From Methylobacterium sp. J-048 (GTDB lineage: Bacteria > Pseudomonadota > Alphaproteobacteria > Rhizobiales > Beijerinckiaceae), in NCBI RefSeq assembly GCF_022829515.1, contig NZ_JAKSYL010000227.1, forward strand, positions 84,239 to 148,238: a stretch of DNA of 64,000 bases, given 5' to 3'. Positions 17,103 to 26,539 of this stretch are shown here, piece by piece (the first letter of the stretch is position 1; the number at the start of each line of letters is the position of its first letter). Made by a program: the position numbers and the translations under genes. Below the pieces are notes generated by a model that made no database searches, was not told the origin of the DNA, and saw only the letters and a program-made list of their open reading frames with translations.

Positions 17103-18764
17103 ATGGAAAGCGTCACCGTCGTCCTGGCCCTGTTGCTATCCGTGCTTGTGAGCGGCGCGCTGGGCCGCCTGGTCCCGCTGCCGCTGCCCTTGATCCAGAT
17201 CGCGATCGGCGTGGCCCTCGCGCTGGGACCGCTGCCGAGCACGGCCCTCGATCCCGAGATCTTCTTCCTGGTGTTCCTGCCGCCGCTGCTGTTCCTCGAC
17301 GGCTGGCGCATCCCCAAGCGTGACCTGTTCCGCAACGGACGGACCGTCCTAGCGCTTGCGCTGGGGCTCGTGGCGCTGACGGTGCTGGGGATCGGCATGC
17401 TGATCCACGCCATGATCCCGGGCATCCCCCTGGCGGTCGCCTTTGCGCTCGCCGCCGTCCTGTCCCCGACCGACCCGATCGCGGTCTCGTCGGTGGCCGC
17501 CCAGGCCCCGGTGCCGCGGCGGCTCATGCACATCCTCGAAGGCGAGGCGCTGCTCAACGACGCCACCGGCCTCGTCTGCCTGCGCTTCGCCATCGCAGCG
17601 GCGCTCACCGGGACTTTCTCGCTGTCGGAGGCCGCGACCACCTTCGTCTGGCTGGCGCTCGGCGGCCTCGGCATCGGCGCCGCCACGACCTTTCTGCTGA
17701 TGGGCGCGCAGGACCTCCTGCGGCGGCGGACCGGCGAGGATCCCGGCCTTCAGATCCTGTTCAGCCTGCTCACGCCGTTCGGGGCCTATCTGGCAGCCGA
17801 GCACGTCCACGCCTCGGGCATCCTGGCCGCGGTCGCGGCCGGCATCGCCATGACCTATGTCGAGATCCAGGGGCGCAGCCTCGGCACCACCCGGGTCCGG
17901 CGCACCGCCGTGTGGGACACGGTCGCGCTGGCGGCCAACGGCTCGATCTTCGTCCTGCTGGGCGAGCAGCTGCCCGAGGTTCTCGGCCACGCGGTCAAGC
18001 AGGCCGACGTGCAGGGCGCGGGCTGGCTGGTGGCCTGGGTGCTGGCCATCACGGCCGGCCTGATGGCGATCCGGTTCGCCTGGGTCTGGGTCTCGCTCCA
18101 CTTCGTCCTGGTGAAGGCGCATCGCCGGGGCGAGCGGCGCGAGGGCCTGACGTGGCGGCTCGTGGCCGCCACGACGCTCGCGGGCGTGAAGGGGGCGATC
18201 ACGCTGGCCGGCATCCTGACCCTGCCGCTTACGCTGAAGGACGGCACGCCGTTCCCGGCCCGGGATCTCGCGATCCTGCTGGCGATGGGGGTGATCCTGA
18301 CCTCTCTGCTTATGGCCAGCACGGTCCTGCCGCCGCTGTTGCGGGGCCTGCGCTTGCCAGCCGATTCCACCCACGATGCGGAGGAGGATTCCGCCCGCGC
18401 CGCCGCGCGTCACGACGCCGTGACGGCGATCGAGGCGCTGCAGCACCGCCTTGTCGAGGAGCAGGAGGACGCCTCCGTCGCCGTCGAGGCCGGCGCCCGG
18501 GCCATGGATCGTTACGAGGGGCTTGAGGCACCGACCGGCGCCCCCCGGGAGGAGCGGAGCCGCGCGCGCCAGCTCGCGATCATGGAGAAGCGCCTGCGGC
18601 TTGCCGGTATCGAGGCCGAACGCGAGGCGCTCTATCGTTTGCGCCGCTCGCGGGCCATCGACGACGTGGTCCTGCGCCAGCTCGTCCGTGAGATCGACCT
18701 GGTCGAGGCGCGGCTCCTGGCCTGGAACCCGGGCGGTCGGGAACTGCAGACGCCGCGCAGCTGA
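17103..18764 (+). CDS. CPA1-family Na+/H+ antiporter
   Basis: The 553-residue protein has about 12 TM helices and a cytosolic C-terminal tail of about 140 residues that is rich in helices. CPA1 landmarks are LSPTDPIAV and the ion-binding NDATGLV in EGEALLNDATGLVCLRF. FFLVFLPPLLFLDGWRI is the usual early motif. It exchanges protons for sodium or potassium across the inner membrane for pH and ion homeostasis. Flanking genes do not suggest a special role. Confidence 0.9.
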   Translation: MESVTVVLALLLSVLVSGALGRLVPLPLPLIQIAIGVALALGPLPSTALDPEIFFLVFLPPLLFLDGWRIPKRDLFRNGRTVLALALGLVALTVLGIGMLIHAMIPGIPLAVAFALAAVLSPTDPIAVSSVAAQAPVPRRLMHILEGEALLNDATGLVCLRFAIAAALTGTFSLSEAATTFVWLALGGLGIGAATTFLLMGAQDLLRRRTGEDPGLQILFSLLTPFGAYLAAEHVHASGILAAVAAGIAMTYVEIQGRSLGTTRVRRTAVWDTVALAANGSIFVLLGEQLPEVLGHAVKQADVQGAGWLVAWVLAITAGLMAIRFAWVWVSLHFVLVKAHRRGERREGLTWRLVAATTLAGVKGAITLAGILTLPLTLKDGTPFPARDLAILLAMGVILTSLLMASTVLPPLLRGLRLPADSTHDAEEDSARAAARHDAVTAIEALQHRLVEEQEDASVAVEAGARAMDRYEGLEAPTGAPREERSRARQLAIMEKRLRLAGIEAEREALYRLRRSRAIDDVVLRQLVREIDLVEARLLAWNPGGRELQTPRS

Positions 18765-18914
18765 GGCACGGGTGAATTCGTCCCGGCCGCGCTGCCCCGC
18801 GGGTCACGCGCGTGTCATTCCGCACAACTTGATCGTAACGCCGGGATGAGCCCTGTGCGACCGAGCGTCATACCCAGATCGGTCCCGATTGCGGGGCTCT
18901 GTCTCGGGGTTCTG

Positions 18915-19799
18915 ATGACCGGATTTAGCCTGGGATTACGCCGGATCGCCTCGGCTGCACTTGCCATTTACGGTTTTGGTGCTGCAACGTCTGCTCACGC
19001 TGCTTCGGCGGCCCAGCCGGGCCAGACCATCGGCCTGCCGGTGGGCGCGCAGCTTCCGGTCGGGCTATACTTCGTGAACCTGTCGAGCTTCGGCACGCGC
19101 AGCGCGCGGCCGGGCGACACCGCAACGAACGTCAACCTGCCGACCTTCGCCTGGTCCACGCCCTGGGACATCGCGGGCGGGCGCCTCCAGTTCTTCGTCA
19201 CCCAGCCGGTCGTGGCCGCGACCCTCCAGGGCGCGCCCTATCAGAGCGGCATCGGCCAGCCGCTGCTCGCCGCCCAGCTCGCCTGGGATCTCGGCAACGA
19301 TGTCGGCGTGAGCTACTTTTTCGGCGGCTACATCCCGATCGAGACGCGCTTCCTGACCCAATCCGCGTCGCTGACCCACCGTTTCGCGATCAGCTACACA
19401 GGCCAGAATTGGAGCCTGACCGCGAACCTGCTCCACGGGATCTTTCTCGACATGCGCTCGCCCTTCGGCACCCTTTATCCGGACTACCTGAACCTGGATC
19501 TCACGGCGGCGAAGAAGTTCGGGACATGGCAGGTCGGCGCCGTCGCGTTCGGGTCGAGCGACCTGCCGACCGGCGTGTCCAGCTACCGGCCGCAGGGCCA
19601 GATCGCGGTGGGCGGCCTGGTCGGGTACAATTTCGGGCCGGTGAACCTGCAGGCCTACCTTACCCGCGACGTGGTCGAGCGCAATTACCGCGGCCGCGAG
19701 ACCCGCGGCTGGCTGCGGGTGATCGTGCCGCTCTACCAGCAGGACACGAACGAGGTCGAGCCGAACCGCACCCTCGTGACGCGCCGGCAGGCGGAGTAG
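18915..19799 (+). CDS. Outer-membrane beta-barrel protein (phenol/alkane-transport type)
   Basis: The 294-residue protein begins with a signal peptide (TGFSLGLRRIASAALAIYGF, cleavage near SAHA). The rest alternates polar and hydrophobic residues in strands about ten residues long and ends YLTRDVVERNYRGRETRGW then WLRVIVPLY. The overall look is that of MetA-pathway or SphA-like transporter barrels. Cargo is unknown. I set the start at the ATG that precedes the signal peptide, with GGGG 5-8 bp upstream. Confidence 0.65.
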   Translation: MTGFSLGLRRIASAALAIYGFGAATSAHAASAAQPGQTIGLPVGAQLPVGLYFVNLSSFGTRSARPGDTATNVNLPTFAWSTPWDIAGGRLQFFVTQPVVAATLQGAPYQSGIGQPLLAAQLAWDLGNDVGVSYFFGGYIPIETRFLTQSASLTHRFAISYTGQNWSLTANLLHGIFLDMRSPFGTLYPDYLNLDLTAAKKFGTWQVGAVAFGSSDLPTGVSSYRPQGQIAVGGLVGYNFGPVNLQAYLTRDVVERNYRGRETRGWLRVIVPLYQQDTNEVEPNRTLVTRRQAE

Positions 19800-19872
19800 C
19801 CGGGGCGCTTGCCCATGCGGGCTACGGTTTCCACAGGGCGCTGCCGGATGCGGGCCAAGGCCGGACCTAGGC

Positions 19873-19909
19873 GCGTCCCCCTCACCCCGCACAGGGGGGA
19901 GGGGGACGC
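19873..19909. repeat. GC-rich palindromic repeat (copy 2), likely bidirectional terminator
   Basis: GCGTCCCCCTC and GAGGGGGACGC form a perfect 11-bp stem around a 15-base loop containing CCCCGCA. It lies between convergent genes (outer-membrane protein and homospermidine synthase). Confidence 0.7.
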
Positions 19910-19963
19910 ACGTCGTGATCCCCACGCCTTCCGCAGGTGACGATGTGACCGCGGCCCCCGACC

Positions 19964-21409
19964 TCAGCCGTGCACGAGCACGTTGCGGAACTGCCAGGGA
20001 TCGCTGGTGTCGATGTCCTCCGGGAACAGGCCCGGGCGGTCGGTCAGCGGGGTCCAGTCGGTGTAGACGCCGACGACCGGGCCGAGATACGGGGTCTGGA
20101 CCTCCAGGCAGCGGCGGAAATCCATCTCGTCGGCCTCGACGATGCCGGCCTCCGGGTTCTCCAGCGCCCAGACCATGCCGGCGAGCACGGCCGAGGTCAC
20201 CTGCAGGCCGGTGGCGTTCTGGTAGGGGGCGATCCGCCTTGTCTCCTCGATGGAGAGCTGCGAGCCGTACCAGTAGGCGTTCTTGGCGTGGCCGTAGACC
20301 AGTACGCCCAGCTCGTCGATGCCGTCGACGATCTCGGTCTCGTCGAGGATATGGTGCTGCTCCTGCACCTTGGCGGCGTTGCCGAACATCTCGTGGAGCG
20401 AGAGCACGGCGTCGTCGGCCGGGTGGTAGGCGTAGTGGCAGGTCGGGCGGAAGACCGGCTTATCGCCCTCGCGCACCGTGTAGTAGTCGGCGATCGAGAT
20501 CGCCTCGTTGTGGGTCACCAGGAAGCCGAACTGCGAGCCGGCGGTGGGCACCCAGGTGCGCACGCGAGTGTCGGCGCCGGGCTGCAGCAGGTAGATCGCG
20601 CAGCGCGAGCCCTTCTCCTGCTCGCGGGCGTTGGCGGGCTTCCAAGTCTCGTGCGTGCCCCAGCCGAGCTCGGCCGGCTGGTTGCCTTCCGAGACGAAGC
20701 CCTCCACCGACCAGGTGTTGACGAACACGCCCCGGGGCTTGGGGGTCTTGGCGCGCTGGGTGTCGCGCTCTGCGATGTGCACGCCCTTCACGCCCAGGGT
20801 CTTCATGAGGGAGGCCCACTCGTCCCGGGACTTGGGCTCGGGCGTGGTGACGCCGGTATCCTTGGCGATGTTCAGCAGCGCCTGCTTGACGAACCAGGAG
20901 ACCATGCCGGGATTGGCGCCGCAGCAGGAGACCGCCGTGGTGCCGCCCGGTTTCTGGGCGCGGGCGTCGAGGATGTCCTGGCGCAGGGCGTAGTTGGTGC
21001 GGTCACCCTGGCCGCGGCTCTTGTCGAAATAGAAACCCGGCCAGGGCTCGGCCACGGTGTCGATGTAGAGGGCGCCGAGCTCGCGGCAGAGCTCCAGGAT
21101 CGCCCGCGACGAGGTGTCGACCGACAGGTTCACGCAGAAGCCCTGGCCGCCGCCCTCGGTGAGCAGGGGCGTGAGCACGTCGCGCAGGTTCTCCGGGGTC
21201 AGGGCCACCTTCTCGAAGCGCAGGCCGTGCTTCTCGGCGAGCGCCCGGTGAGTGTCGACCGGGTCGATCACGGTGAAGCGGGCGCGGTCGTACTCGAAGT
21301 GCCGTTCGATCAGCGGCAGGGTGCCCCGGCCGATCGAGCCGAAGCCGATCATCACGATGGGGCCGGTGATACGGCCATGGATCGGGTGACGGGACGGCTG
21401 TTCGGTCAT
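19964..21409 (-). CDS. hss: Homospermidine synthase
   Basis: This 481-residue enzyme joins two putrescine units (or putrescine and spermidine) in an NAD-dependent reaction to give homospermidine, the main polyamine of many Rhizobiales. The N-terminal Rossmann motif is VMIGFGSIGRGTLPL. Family segments such as NLSVDTSSRAILELC, IDTVAEPWPGFY and SCCGANPGMVSWFVKQALL are present. Length matches the bacterial saccharopine-dehydrogenase-like homospermidine synthases. Start at MTEQPSRHPIHGRI with AAGGA upstream; longer starts add an arginine-rich tail. Confidence 0.92.
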   Translation of the reverse strand: MTEQPSRHPIHGRITGPIVMIGFGSIGRGTLPLIERHFEYDRARFTVIDPVDTHRALAEKHGLRFEKVALTPENLRDVLTPLLTEGGGQGFCVNLSVDTSSRAILELCRELGALYIDTVAEPWPGFYFDKSRGQGDRTNYALRQDILDARAQKPGGTTAVSCCGANPGMVSWFVKQALLNIAKDTGVTTPEPKSRDEWASLMKTLGVKGVHIAERDTQRAKTPKPRGVFVNTWSVEGFVSEGNQPAELGWGTHETWKPANAREQEKGSRCAIYLLQPGADTRVRTWVPTAGSQFGFLVTHNEAISIADYYTVREGDKPVFRPTCHYAYHPADDAVLSLHEMFGNAAKVQEQHHILDETEIVDGIDELGVLVYGHAKNAYWYGSQLSIEETRRIAPYQNATGLQVTSAVLAGMVWALENPEAGIVEADEMDFRRCLEVQTPYLGPVVGVYTDWTPLTDRPGLFPEDIDTSDPWQFRNVLVHG

Positions 21410-21794
21410 GCGGTCGGTCCTTGTCTGGCGGACGCCTGAGGTCCGCTCTTCGGCTCGCGAGCGGGTTATGGCGCGCGTATGACAGTGGGGCGACAGGCAC
21501 GCGCCGCGCGGCCGGCGCCGGCGCGTTCGTCGAATCCCGTCGTCGAGAAGGCCGCTCAATGGCGGCTCGCCCCGCGGCGGTCAACTGCGGCGCACCATTG
21601 GCGGTTAAGCGACGATTGACGAGGCCCATCGCAATCATGTTCCGAGTGCATGTTGCCCGCGCGTCCAAGGGAGTGGCGAGCTCCCATCGCATGGCTCATA
21701 TTGCGCTGCAGCAAAGGTCCCGCACAACGATCATCGCGAAGATGATCGAACCGGGGCCGAGGAAACGTCCGGGATCCTGATACTCGGAGTCGTC
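21410..21794. other. 385 bp gene-free region upstream of homospermidine synthase
   Basis: No convincing coding frame is present. It should hold the promoter of the synthase gene (leftward) and of the small gene at 21795 (rightward). One CtrA-like site lies inside at 21605-21619. Confidence 0.4.
21605..21619. promoter_or_regulatory. CtrA-like site (TTAA-N7-TTGA)
   Basis: Seven of eight positions match TTAA-N7-TTAA. It is about 196 bp from the homospermidine synthase start and 176 bp from the small gene at 21795, so its meaning is less clear than that of the other sites. Confidence 0.25.
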
Positions 21795-21971
21795 ATGCTC
21801 GCTTTCATCGCCACCCGCATCCCCGGCCCGGTCGCCGAGACCGCCGACCGCGATCCCGGCATCCTCACCCTCGCCTTCACCCTGGCCCGCGCCCTCCGAA
21901 ACGGGGCCGAGACCGCCTTCGCCCGCCGCTGCGCCCTCGCCCTGGCCGCCGGCGGACCGAGCCCGCTCTGA
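21795..21971 (+). CDS. Small hypothetical protein, 58 residues
   Basis: ATG CTC GCT TTC opens a 59-codon frame with almost pure G/C third positions and no rare codons. The product is MLAFIATRIPGPVAETADRD in its first 20 residues, then an amphipathic arginine/alanine helix ending GGPSPL. A GGAGT lies about 5 bp upstream. Coding bias and the ribosome site argue that it is real. I recognise no family; the rest of the gap from 21410 to 22072 shows no other gene. Confidence 0.45.
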   Translation: MLAFIATRIPGPVAETADRDPGILTLAFTLARALRNGAETAFARRCALALAAGGPSPL

Positions 21972-22072
21972 GACGCCGCGACAGCACGGACCTGCGTCGC
22001 CGGACGATTGCCTCACCCCGATTGGGACGTTAGGCGGCTTTGCCGTCAATGGCCCCGGGGGATCGTGATTCT

Positions 22073-22741
22073 ATGTCGACGTTTCGAGCGGTCGTTCGCC
22101 TCAATCTCATCGCGACGCTGCTGCTTGCCCTTCCGTTCACGTCGCCGCGTGCCCAGGATGCCGAGCCCGAGGCCCCGGCCGCCGGGGAGGCGCCGGCCAA
22201 AGCCAAGCCCAAACCTAAGCCGAAGCCGCCTGCTCCGAAGCCCGCGGCCAAGCCGGCAGCCGCCGCCACGCCCGCCCCAGCGCACGCGACCTGGCCCACC
22301 GGCGCCAGCACGGTCAGCGAGAGCTACGGCGACTGGACCATGACCTGCACCCGCCCGAGCGAGAAGGTCACCTGCATCGTCGCCCAGTCCCAGGGCGATT
22401 CGCAGACCGGCCGGCGCAAGTTCGGCGTCGAGTTGCAGACTCCGATCGACGGCCGCTCGGAAGGCATCGTGCTGATGCCCTTCGGCCTGTCGATCGAGTC
22501 CGGCGTGACCTTCAAGCTCGACGAGCAGACCCTCGGAAAGGGCGCGCCCTACAGCCTGTGCGTGAGCGACGGCTGCCTCGTGCCGATCAGCTTCCCGGCA
22601 CTCGCGCTCGACGGCATGCGCAATGCCAAGACCCTTCTGGTGACCGGCCAGAAGGCGAGCGGCACCGAGCCCGCCACCATCACGGTGCCGCTGGAAGGGT
22701 TTCCGCAGGCCCTCGACCGCGCCGTCGCCCTCAGCGGCTGA
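22073..22741 (+). CDS. Invasion-associated locus B (IalB) family protein
   Basis: The 222-residue exported protein has a signal peptide ending near SPRAQ. A Pro/Ala/Lys linker (about residues 35-75) follows, and then an IalB domain: YGDWTMTCTRPSEKVTCIVAQ, then PFGLSIESGV, then CVSDGCLVPISF. Paired cysteines probably form disulfides in the periplasm. IalB is named from Bartonella, but the family is widespread in free-living Rhizobiales and has no agreed function. Start chosen at MSTFRAVVRLN, directly before the hydrophobic core. Confidence 0.85.
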   Translation: MSTFRAVVRLNLIATLLLALPFTSPRAQDAEPEAPAAGEAPAKAKPKPKPKPPAPKPAAKPAAAATPAPAHATWPTGASTVSESYGDWTMTCTRPSEKVTCIVAQSQGDSQTGRRKFGVELQTPIDGRSEGIVLMPFGLSIESGVTFKLDEQTLGKGAPYSLCVSDGCLVPISFPALALDGMRNAKTLLVTGQKASGTEPATITVPLEGFPQALDRAVALSG

Positions 22742-22780
22742 GACCGATCGGACCGGATCCGGCCAATCCCCGGGTTACGG

Positions 22781-22795
22781 TTAAGCCAGCGTTAG
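22781..22795. promoter_or_regulatory. CtrA-like site (TTAA-N7-TTAG) upstream of large TPR gene
   Basis: Seven of eight positions match the CtrA consensus TTAA-N7-TTAA. The site ends 24-87 bp before the candidate start codons of the TPR gene. Confidence 0.4.
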
Positions 22796-22882
22796 CCGCG
22801 ATGCCCCAAGGTGGATCCCATGTGTGGCGCCGGGCGCCGCGGCCCCGGGCGGGCCGCGCGCCGGGATCGGATCGGCGAGGCG

Positions 22883-25800
22883 ATGGGTTCGGAGGGCAGG
22901 CGATCCCGGATCGGCCGATACGGCGGCGCGCTGCTGCGCGTGTCGCTGCCCGCGCTCGCCCTTCTGGCGGTGATCGACCCGGCGCTCGCCGCCCGGCTGA
23001 TCGGCGCCAAGGGCAACGAATCCGGTAGCGGCCCCGGCGGCTACGGCCGGATCGTGCTCACCTTCGACAAGCCGGTCACCGTCAAGGCGAAGCTCGCCGG
23101 GGGCATCCTGTTGCTCGGCTATGGAGAGCGGGTCGCCCCCGGTCCCGAGCATCTCACCGAGGAGATGCCCGCTTTCGTGTCCACGGTCCGGCGCGATCCC
23201 GACGGCTCGGGCCTGCGGGTCGCGCTGCAGCGGCCGTTCTGGGCCAACGTGCAGTCCGCCGGCGAGCGGGTGTTCGTCGATCTCCTGCCGGAGGGCTGGT
23301 CCGGCCTGCCGCCGCCTCTGCCCCCCGAGGTGGTGGCCGAACTCGCCCGCCGGGCACGGGTCGCCGAGGAGGCGTTGCGGGCGCGCACGCCGCCGCCCGT
23401 GCGCAAGCCGCTCACGCTGGAACTCGCCCGGCTCCCGACCCTGACGCGCCTGTCGCTGCGCCTGCCCGACGAGGCGGTGGCGACCGTGACCGCCGAGGGT
23501 CCGACGACGCGCCTGCGCGTGACCGGACCCTGGACCATCGACTCGAACGAGGCTCGCGGTCGCCCGCGGCCCGGGATCGCCAAGCTCGCCACCGATTCCG
23601 ACGAGGGATCGGCCAGCATCCTGGTCACCCCCGCCGAAGGCTATTCGATCACCACGGAGCGCGAGGACGGCGCCTACACGATCGACGTCGTGACCAAGGC
23701 GCCGCCGGAGGCCGCCAAGTCCAAGGCCGCCGAGGTCCCTGGGCCCCTTGAGGCGAACGCCGCCAAGCCGGCCGCGCCGACCCCGATCCCCGTCCGGAAG
23801 GCCGAGGTTCCGGCCGCCGCGGACACGCCCCCAGAGGCCCCGCCGAAGCGCCAGGCCGGCGCCGGCCTGGTCTTCCCGTTCCAGACCCTGCCCCCCGCCG
23901 CCCTGTTCGAGCGCGGCGGCGTCGCCACGCTGGTGTTCGAGACCGCCGAGCCCGTGACCGTTCCGGCGAGCGGCCAGGGCCTCGCGCCGGTGGGAGCGCC
24001 GGAGCGGATCGGCGCGGTCACGGTCCTGCGCTTTGCGGTGCCGTCGGGCCGGCTGGTCGATCTGGCTGCCGTCACCACCGGGACCCGCTCGGCCTGGGAG
24101 CTGTCGGCGGGGGACGCGCTCAGCCCGAGCGACAGCCTCGACCCGGTCCGCAAGCCGGACCCGACCGGCCGGATCACCGTCGCGCTGGCGCTGCCCAGGC
24201 CGGGATCGGCGACCTGGCTCGACCGCGATGGCGAGCGCATCGCCGTGGTCACCTCGGCGGCGCAGCGCGCCATCGGCAATCCGAAGAGCCGCCGCTTCGT
24301 GGATTTCGAGATCCTGCCGAGCCGGCACGGCGTCGCGGTGCTGGCCGGCGCCGACGACCTCGCGGTGCGGCCCCAGCTCGACGGGGTGACGATCGGCCGG
24401 GAGGGCGGTCTCGCCACCTCCACGGCGGCCCGCAAGGCCGATCCCGCCCTGGCCGAGGCCGGGACCCTCGCGGTCCTGCCCGATGCGTGGGATCGGGCGC
24501 GGGCCGGGAATGTGCGCGAGACCCTGCGGGCGCTCGCCAACGCCGCCGCGACGGTGCCGCCGGCCGAACGTGGTCCGGCGCGGCTGGCGCTCGCCCGCGC
24601 CAACATCGCCAACGGCTTCGACCTCGAAGGGCTGGCGGCCTTGGAGGCAGCCGCCGCCGAGGATCCGCTGCTGGCGACCCAGCGCGACGTCGCGATCCTG
24701 CGCGGGCTGGCGCTGGTGCGCAGCGGCCGCAACGCCGAGGCCCTGAAGGCCCTGTCGGCGTCGCAGCTCGCCAGCGACCCGGAGGCCGCCCTGTGGCGGG
24801 CGATGGCCGCGGCCGGACTCGGCGACTGGAAGGCGGCTGAGACCGGCTTCCTCAACACGCTGCCGCTCTCCGAGAGCTATCCCCCGGACCTCGCGCAGCA
24901 GATCCGCGCCCAGGCCGCGGAATCGGCCATCGAGAACGGCGATGCCGAGACGGCTGCCGCCCGGTCCGAGGACGCGCCCAACCTGCCGCCCTGGATCCGC
25001 GACCGGCTCGCCCTGGTCCGCGCCCGCGTGTCCGAGGCGACTGGCCAGGCCGAGGCGGCGCTCGACGCCTATGCCCGCCTCGAGCAGGTCGCCCAGCGGC
25101 CGGTGGCGGCCGAGGCGCAGCTGCGCGGCGCGCTTCTGGCGCGCGCCTCCGGCAAGCTCGAACCGGAGGCGGCGATCGACCGGCTGGAGCGGCTGGCGCT
25201 GACCTGGCACGGCGGCCCGACCGAGACCGGCATCTCGGTCGGCTTGGCGCGGCTCTATCTCGGTGCCGGCCGCTGGCGCGACGCCTTCACGGCCTTGCGC
25301 CGGGCCAGCGCTTTCGCGCCGAACGACACCGCCACCCAGGCTTTGGCCCGCGAGGCGCGCACCGCCTTCGAGAACCTCTACCTCACCGACAAGGGCGACC
25401 AGCTTTCCGGGGTCGACGCGGTGGCGCTGTATTTCGATTTCCGCGAGCTGGCCCCGATCGGGCGGCGCGGCGACGAGGTGGTGCGCCGGCTGGCCGACCG
25501 CCTGGTCGGGCTCGACCTGCTGGATTCGGCCGCCGACCTGCTCCAGTACCAGATCGACAACCGGCTCACCGGCCCGGCCAAGTCCGCCGTGGCCGCCCGG
25601 CTCGCCACGATCCGGCTGATGGACGACAAGCCGATGCGGGCGCTGCAGGTGCTCGACGCCACCAACCTGCCCGAGCTGCCCGGCGAGCTGAAGCGCGCCC
25701 GCGCCCTGGTCCGCGCCCGCGCCCTCTCGGACCTGACCCGCACCGACCTCGCCCTGGAGACGATTGAGGACGAGAGCGGCCCCGATATCGAGCGCCTGCG

Positions 25801-26224
25801 GGCCGACATCTTCTGGGGCGCCCGCCGCTGGCGCGAGGCCGGCGAATCGCACGAGGCGCTGCTCGGCGATGCCTGGCGCGCCGGCCGGCTCCTGGACGAG
25901 CAGGCCCGGGCCGACGCGGTGCGTGCCGCCATCGCGTACGACCTCGCGGGCGAGGCGATCGGCATGGAGCGGCTGAAGGCCAAGTTCTCCGAGGCGATGG
26001 CCGAGAGCCCGGACGCCCGCACCTTCGCGCTGCTCACCGGCGCCAACCCGACGAAGACGCCGGAATTCCGCGCCATCGCGGCCCGCGCCACCAAGGCCGA
26101 GACCCTCTCGGCCTTCCTGGCCGAGTACCGCAAGCGCTATCCCGAATCCGCCTTGCCGGAGCGCGGAGCCGCGACCGGCGCACGTCAGAGCAGCGCAGAA
26201 GCTCCGGGCACGCCGCCGGGTTGA
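22883..26224 (+). CDS. Large secreted or membrane-anchored TPR-repeat protein
   Basis: The product has about 1113 residues. A signal-type hydrophobic segment (LLRVSLPALALLAVIDPALA) leads into an AMIN-like beta domain (GYGRIVLTFDKPVTVKAKL, later RVFVDLLPEGWSGL). A Pro/Ala/Lys linker follows near 285-340, then a second beta region. From about 550 to the end there is a long helical TPR-like solenoid (for example EAALWRAMAAAGLGDWKAAE). It looks like a periplasmic scaffold. I infer a motility or envelope role from a CtrA-like site upstream and the Tad and flagellar genes nearby. Start uncertain: ATG at 22820 with AAGGTGG before it is the alternative. Confidence 0.7.
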   Translation: MGSEGRRSRIGRYGGALLRVSLPALALLAVIDPALAARLIGAKGNESGSGPGGYGRIVLTFDKPVTVKAKLAGGILLLGYGERVAPGPEHLTEEMPAFVSTVRRDPDGSGLRVALQRPFWANVQSAGERVFVDLLPEGWSGLPPPLPPEVVAELARRARVAEEALRARTPPPVRKPLTLELARLPTLTRLSLRLPDEAVATVTAEGPTTRLRVTGPWTIDSNEARGRPRPGIAKLATDSDEGSASILVTPAEGYSITTEREDGAYTIDVVTKAPPEAAKSKAAEVPGPLEANAAKPAAPTPIPVRKAEVPAAADTPPEAPPKRQAGAGLVFPFQTLPPAALFERGGVATLVFETAEPVTVPASGQGLAPVGAPERIGAVTVLRFAVPSGRLVDLAAVTTGTRSAWELSAGDALSPSDSLDPVRKPDPTGRITVALALPRPGSATWLDRDGERIAVVTSAAQRAIGNPKSRRFVDFEILPSRHGVAVLAGADDLAVRPQLDGVTIGREGGLATSTAARKADPALAEAGTLAVLPDAWDRARAGNVRETLRALANAAATVPPAERGPARLALARANIANGFDLEGLAALEAAAAEDPLLATQRDVAILRGLALVRSGRNAEALKALSASQLASDPEAALWRAMAAAGLGDWKAAETGFLNTLPLSESYPPDLAQQIRAQAAESAIENGDAETAAARSEDAPNLPPWIRDRLALVRARVSEATGQAEAALDAYARLEQVAQRPVAAEAQLRGALLARASGKLEPEAAIDRLERLALTWHGGPTETGISVGLARLYLGAGRWRDAFTALRRASAFAPNDTATQALAREARTAFENLYLTDKGDQLSGVDAVALYFDFRELAPIGRRGDEVVRRLADRLVGLDLLDSAADLLQYQIDNRLTGPAKSAVAARLATIRLMDDKPMRALQVLDATNLPELPGELKRARALVRARALSDLTRTDLALETIEDESGPDIERLRADIFWGARRWREAGESHEALLGDAWRAGRLLDEQARADAVRAAIAYDLAGEAIGMERLKAKFSEAMAESPDARTFALLTGANPTKTPEFRAIAARATKAETLSAFLAEYRKRYPESALPERGAATGARQSSAEAPGTPPG

Positions 26225-26529
26225 GCGGCGCCTTGGCTCTGGTGATCGACCCCGACCACTTCCTCGAAACCGAGTCCGGCCGCGTCTATGTCGACGCCGC
26301 CCTTTCCGGCGCGCGGCACCGGGCGCCGATCATCGCCGTCGCGCGCGGCTATGGCGTGCCGGTGGACGCCGTCTGGATCCGTGTCCCCCTCGCGGTCGCC
26401 CTCGAGCGGAACCGGCAGCGGCGAGCCGACAGGGTCGTCCCGGATGCGAGCATCCGATCGGTCGCCCGCCTGTTCGAGCCGCCGACGCGCGAGGAGGGGT
26501 TTTCTGCGGTGCGGATCGTCGAGGTCTGA
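26221..26529 (+). pseudogene. Remnant of a P-loop (AAA_33/polynucleotide-kinase-like) kinase
   Basis: The frame opens at a TTG overlapping the TGA of the TPR gene (TTGA) and encodes 102 residues. The C-terminal two thirds (RHRAPIIAVARGYGVPVDAV, then VALERNRQR and FEPPTREEGFSAVRIV) match the second half of P-loop kinases of the AAA_33/zeta-like group: a RxxLI-type helix, the RNxxR arginine lid and a terminal FxxPxxxEGF. The Walker A GxxGxGKS that should precede it is absent in every frame nearby. Either the gene lost its 5' part, or this is a non-catalytic leftover kept by coupling. I see no internal stop. Confidence 0.5.
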
Positions 26530-26539
26530 TTTCGTCCGC

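Noticed and set aside
22781..25852. A 1000-codon open frame antisense to the large TPR gene
   Set aside because: It arises from the GC-rich codon bias of the sense gene; the product is Gly/Arg/Gln-rich without any domain, and the sense frame has clear domains.
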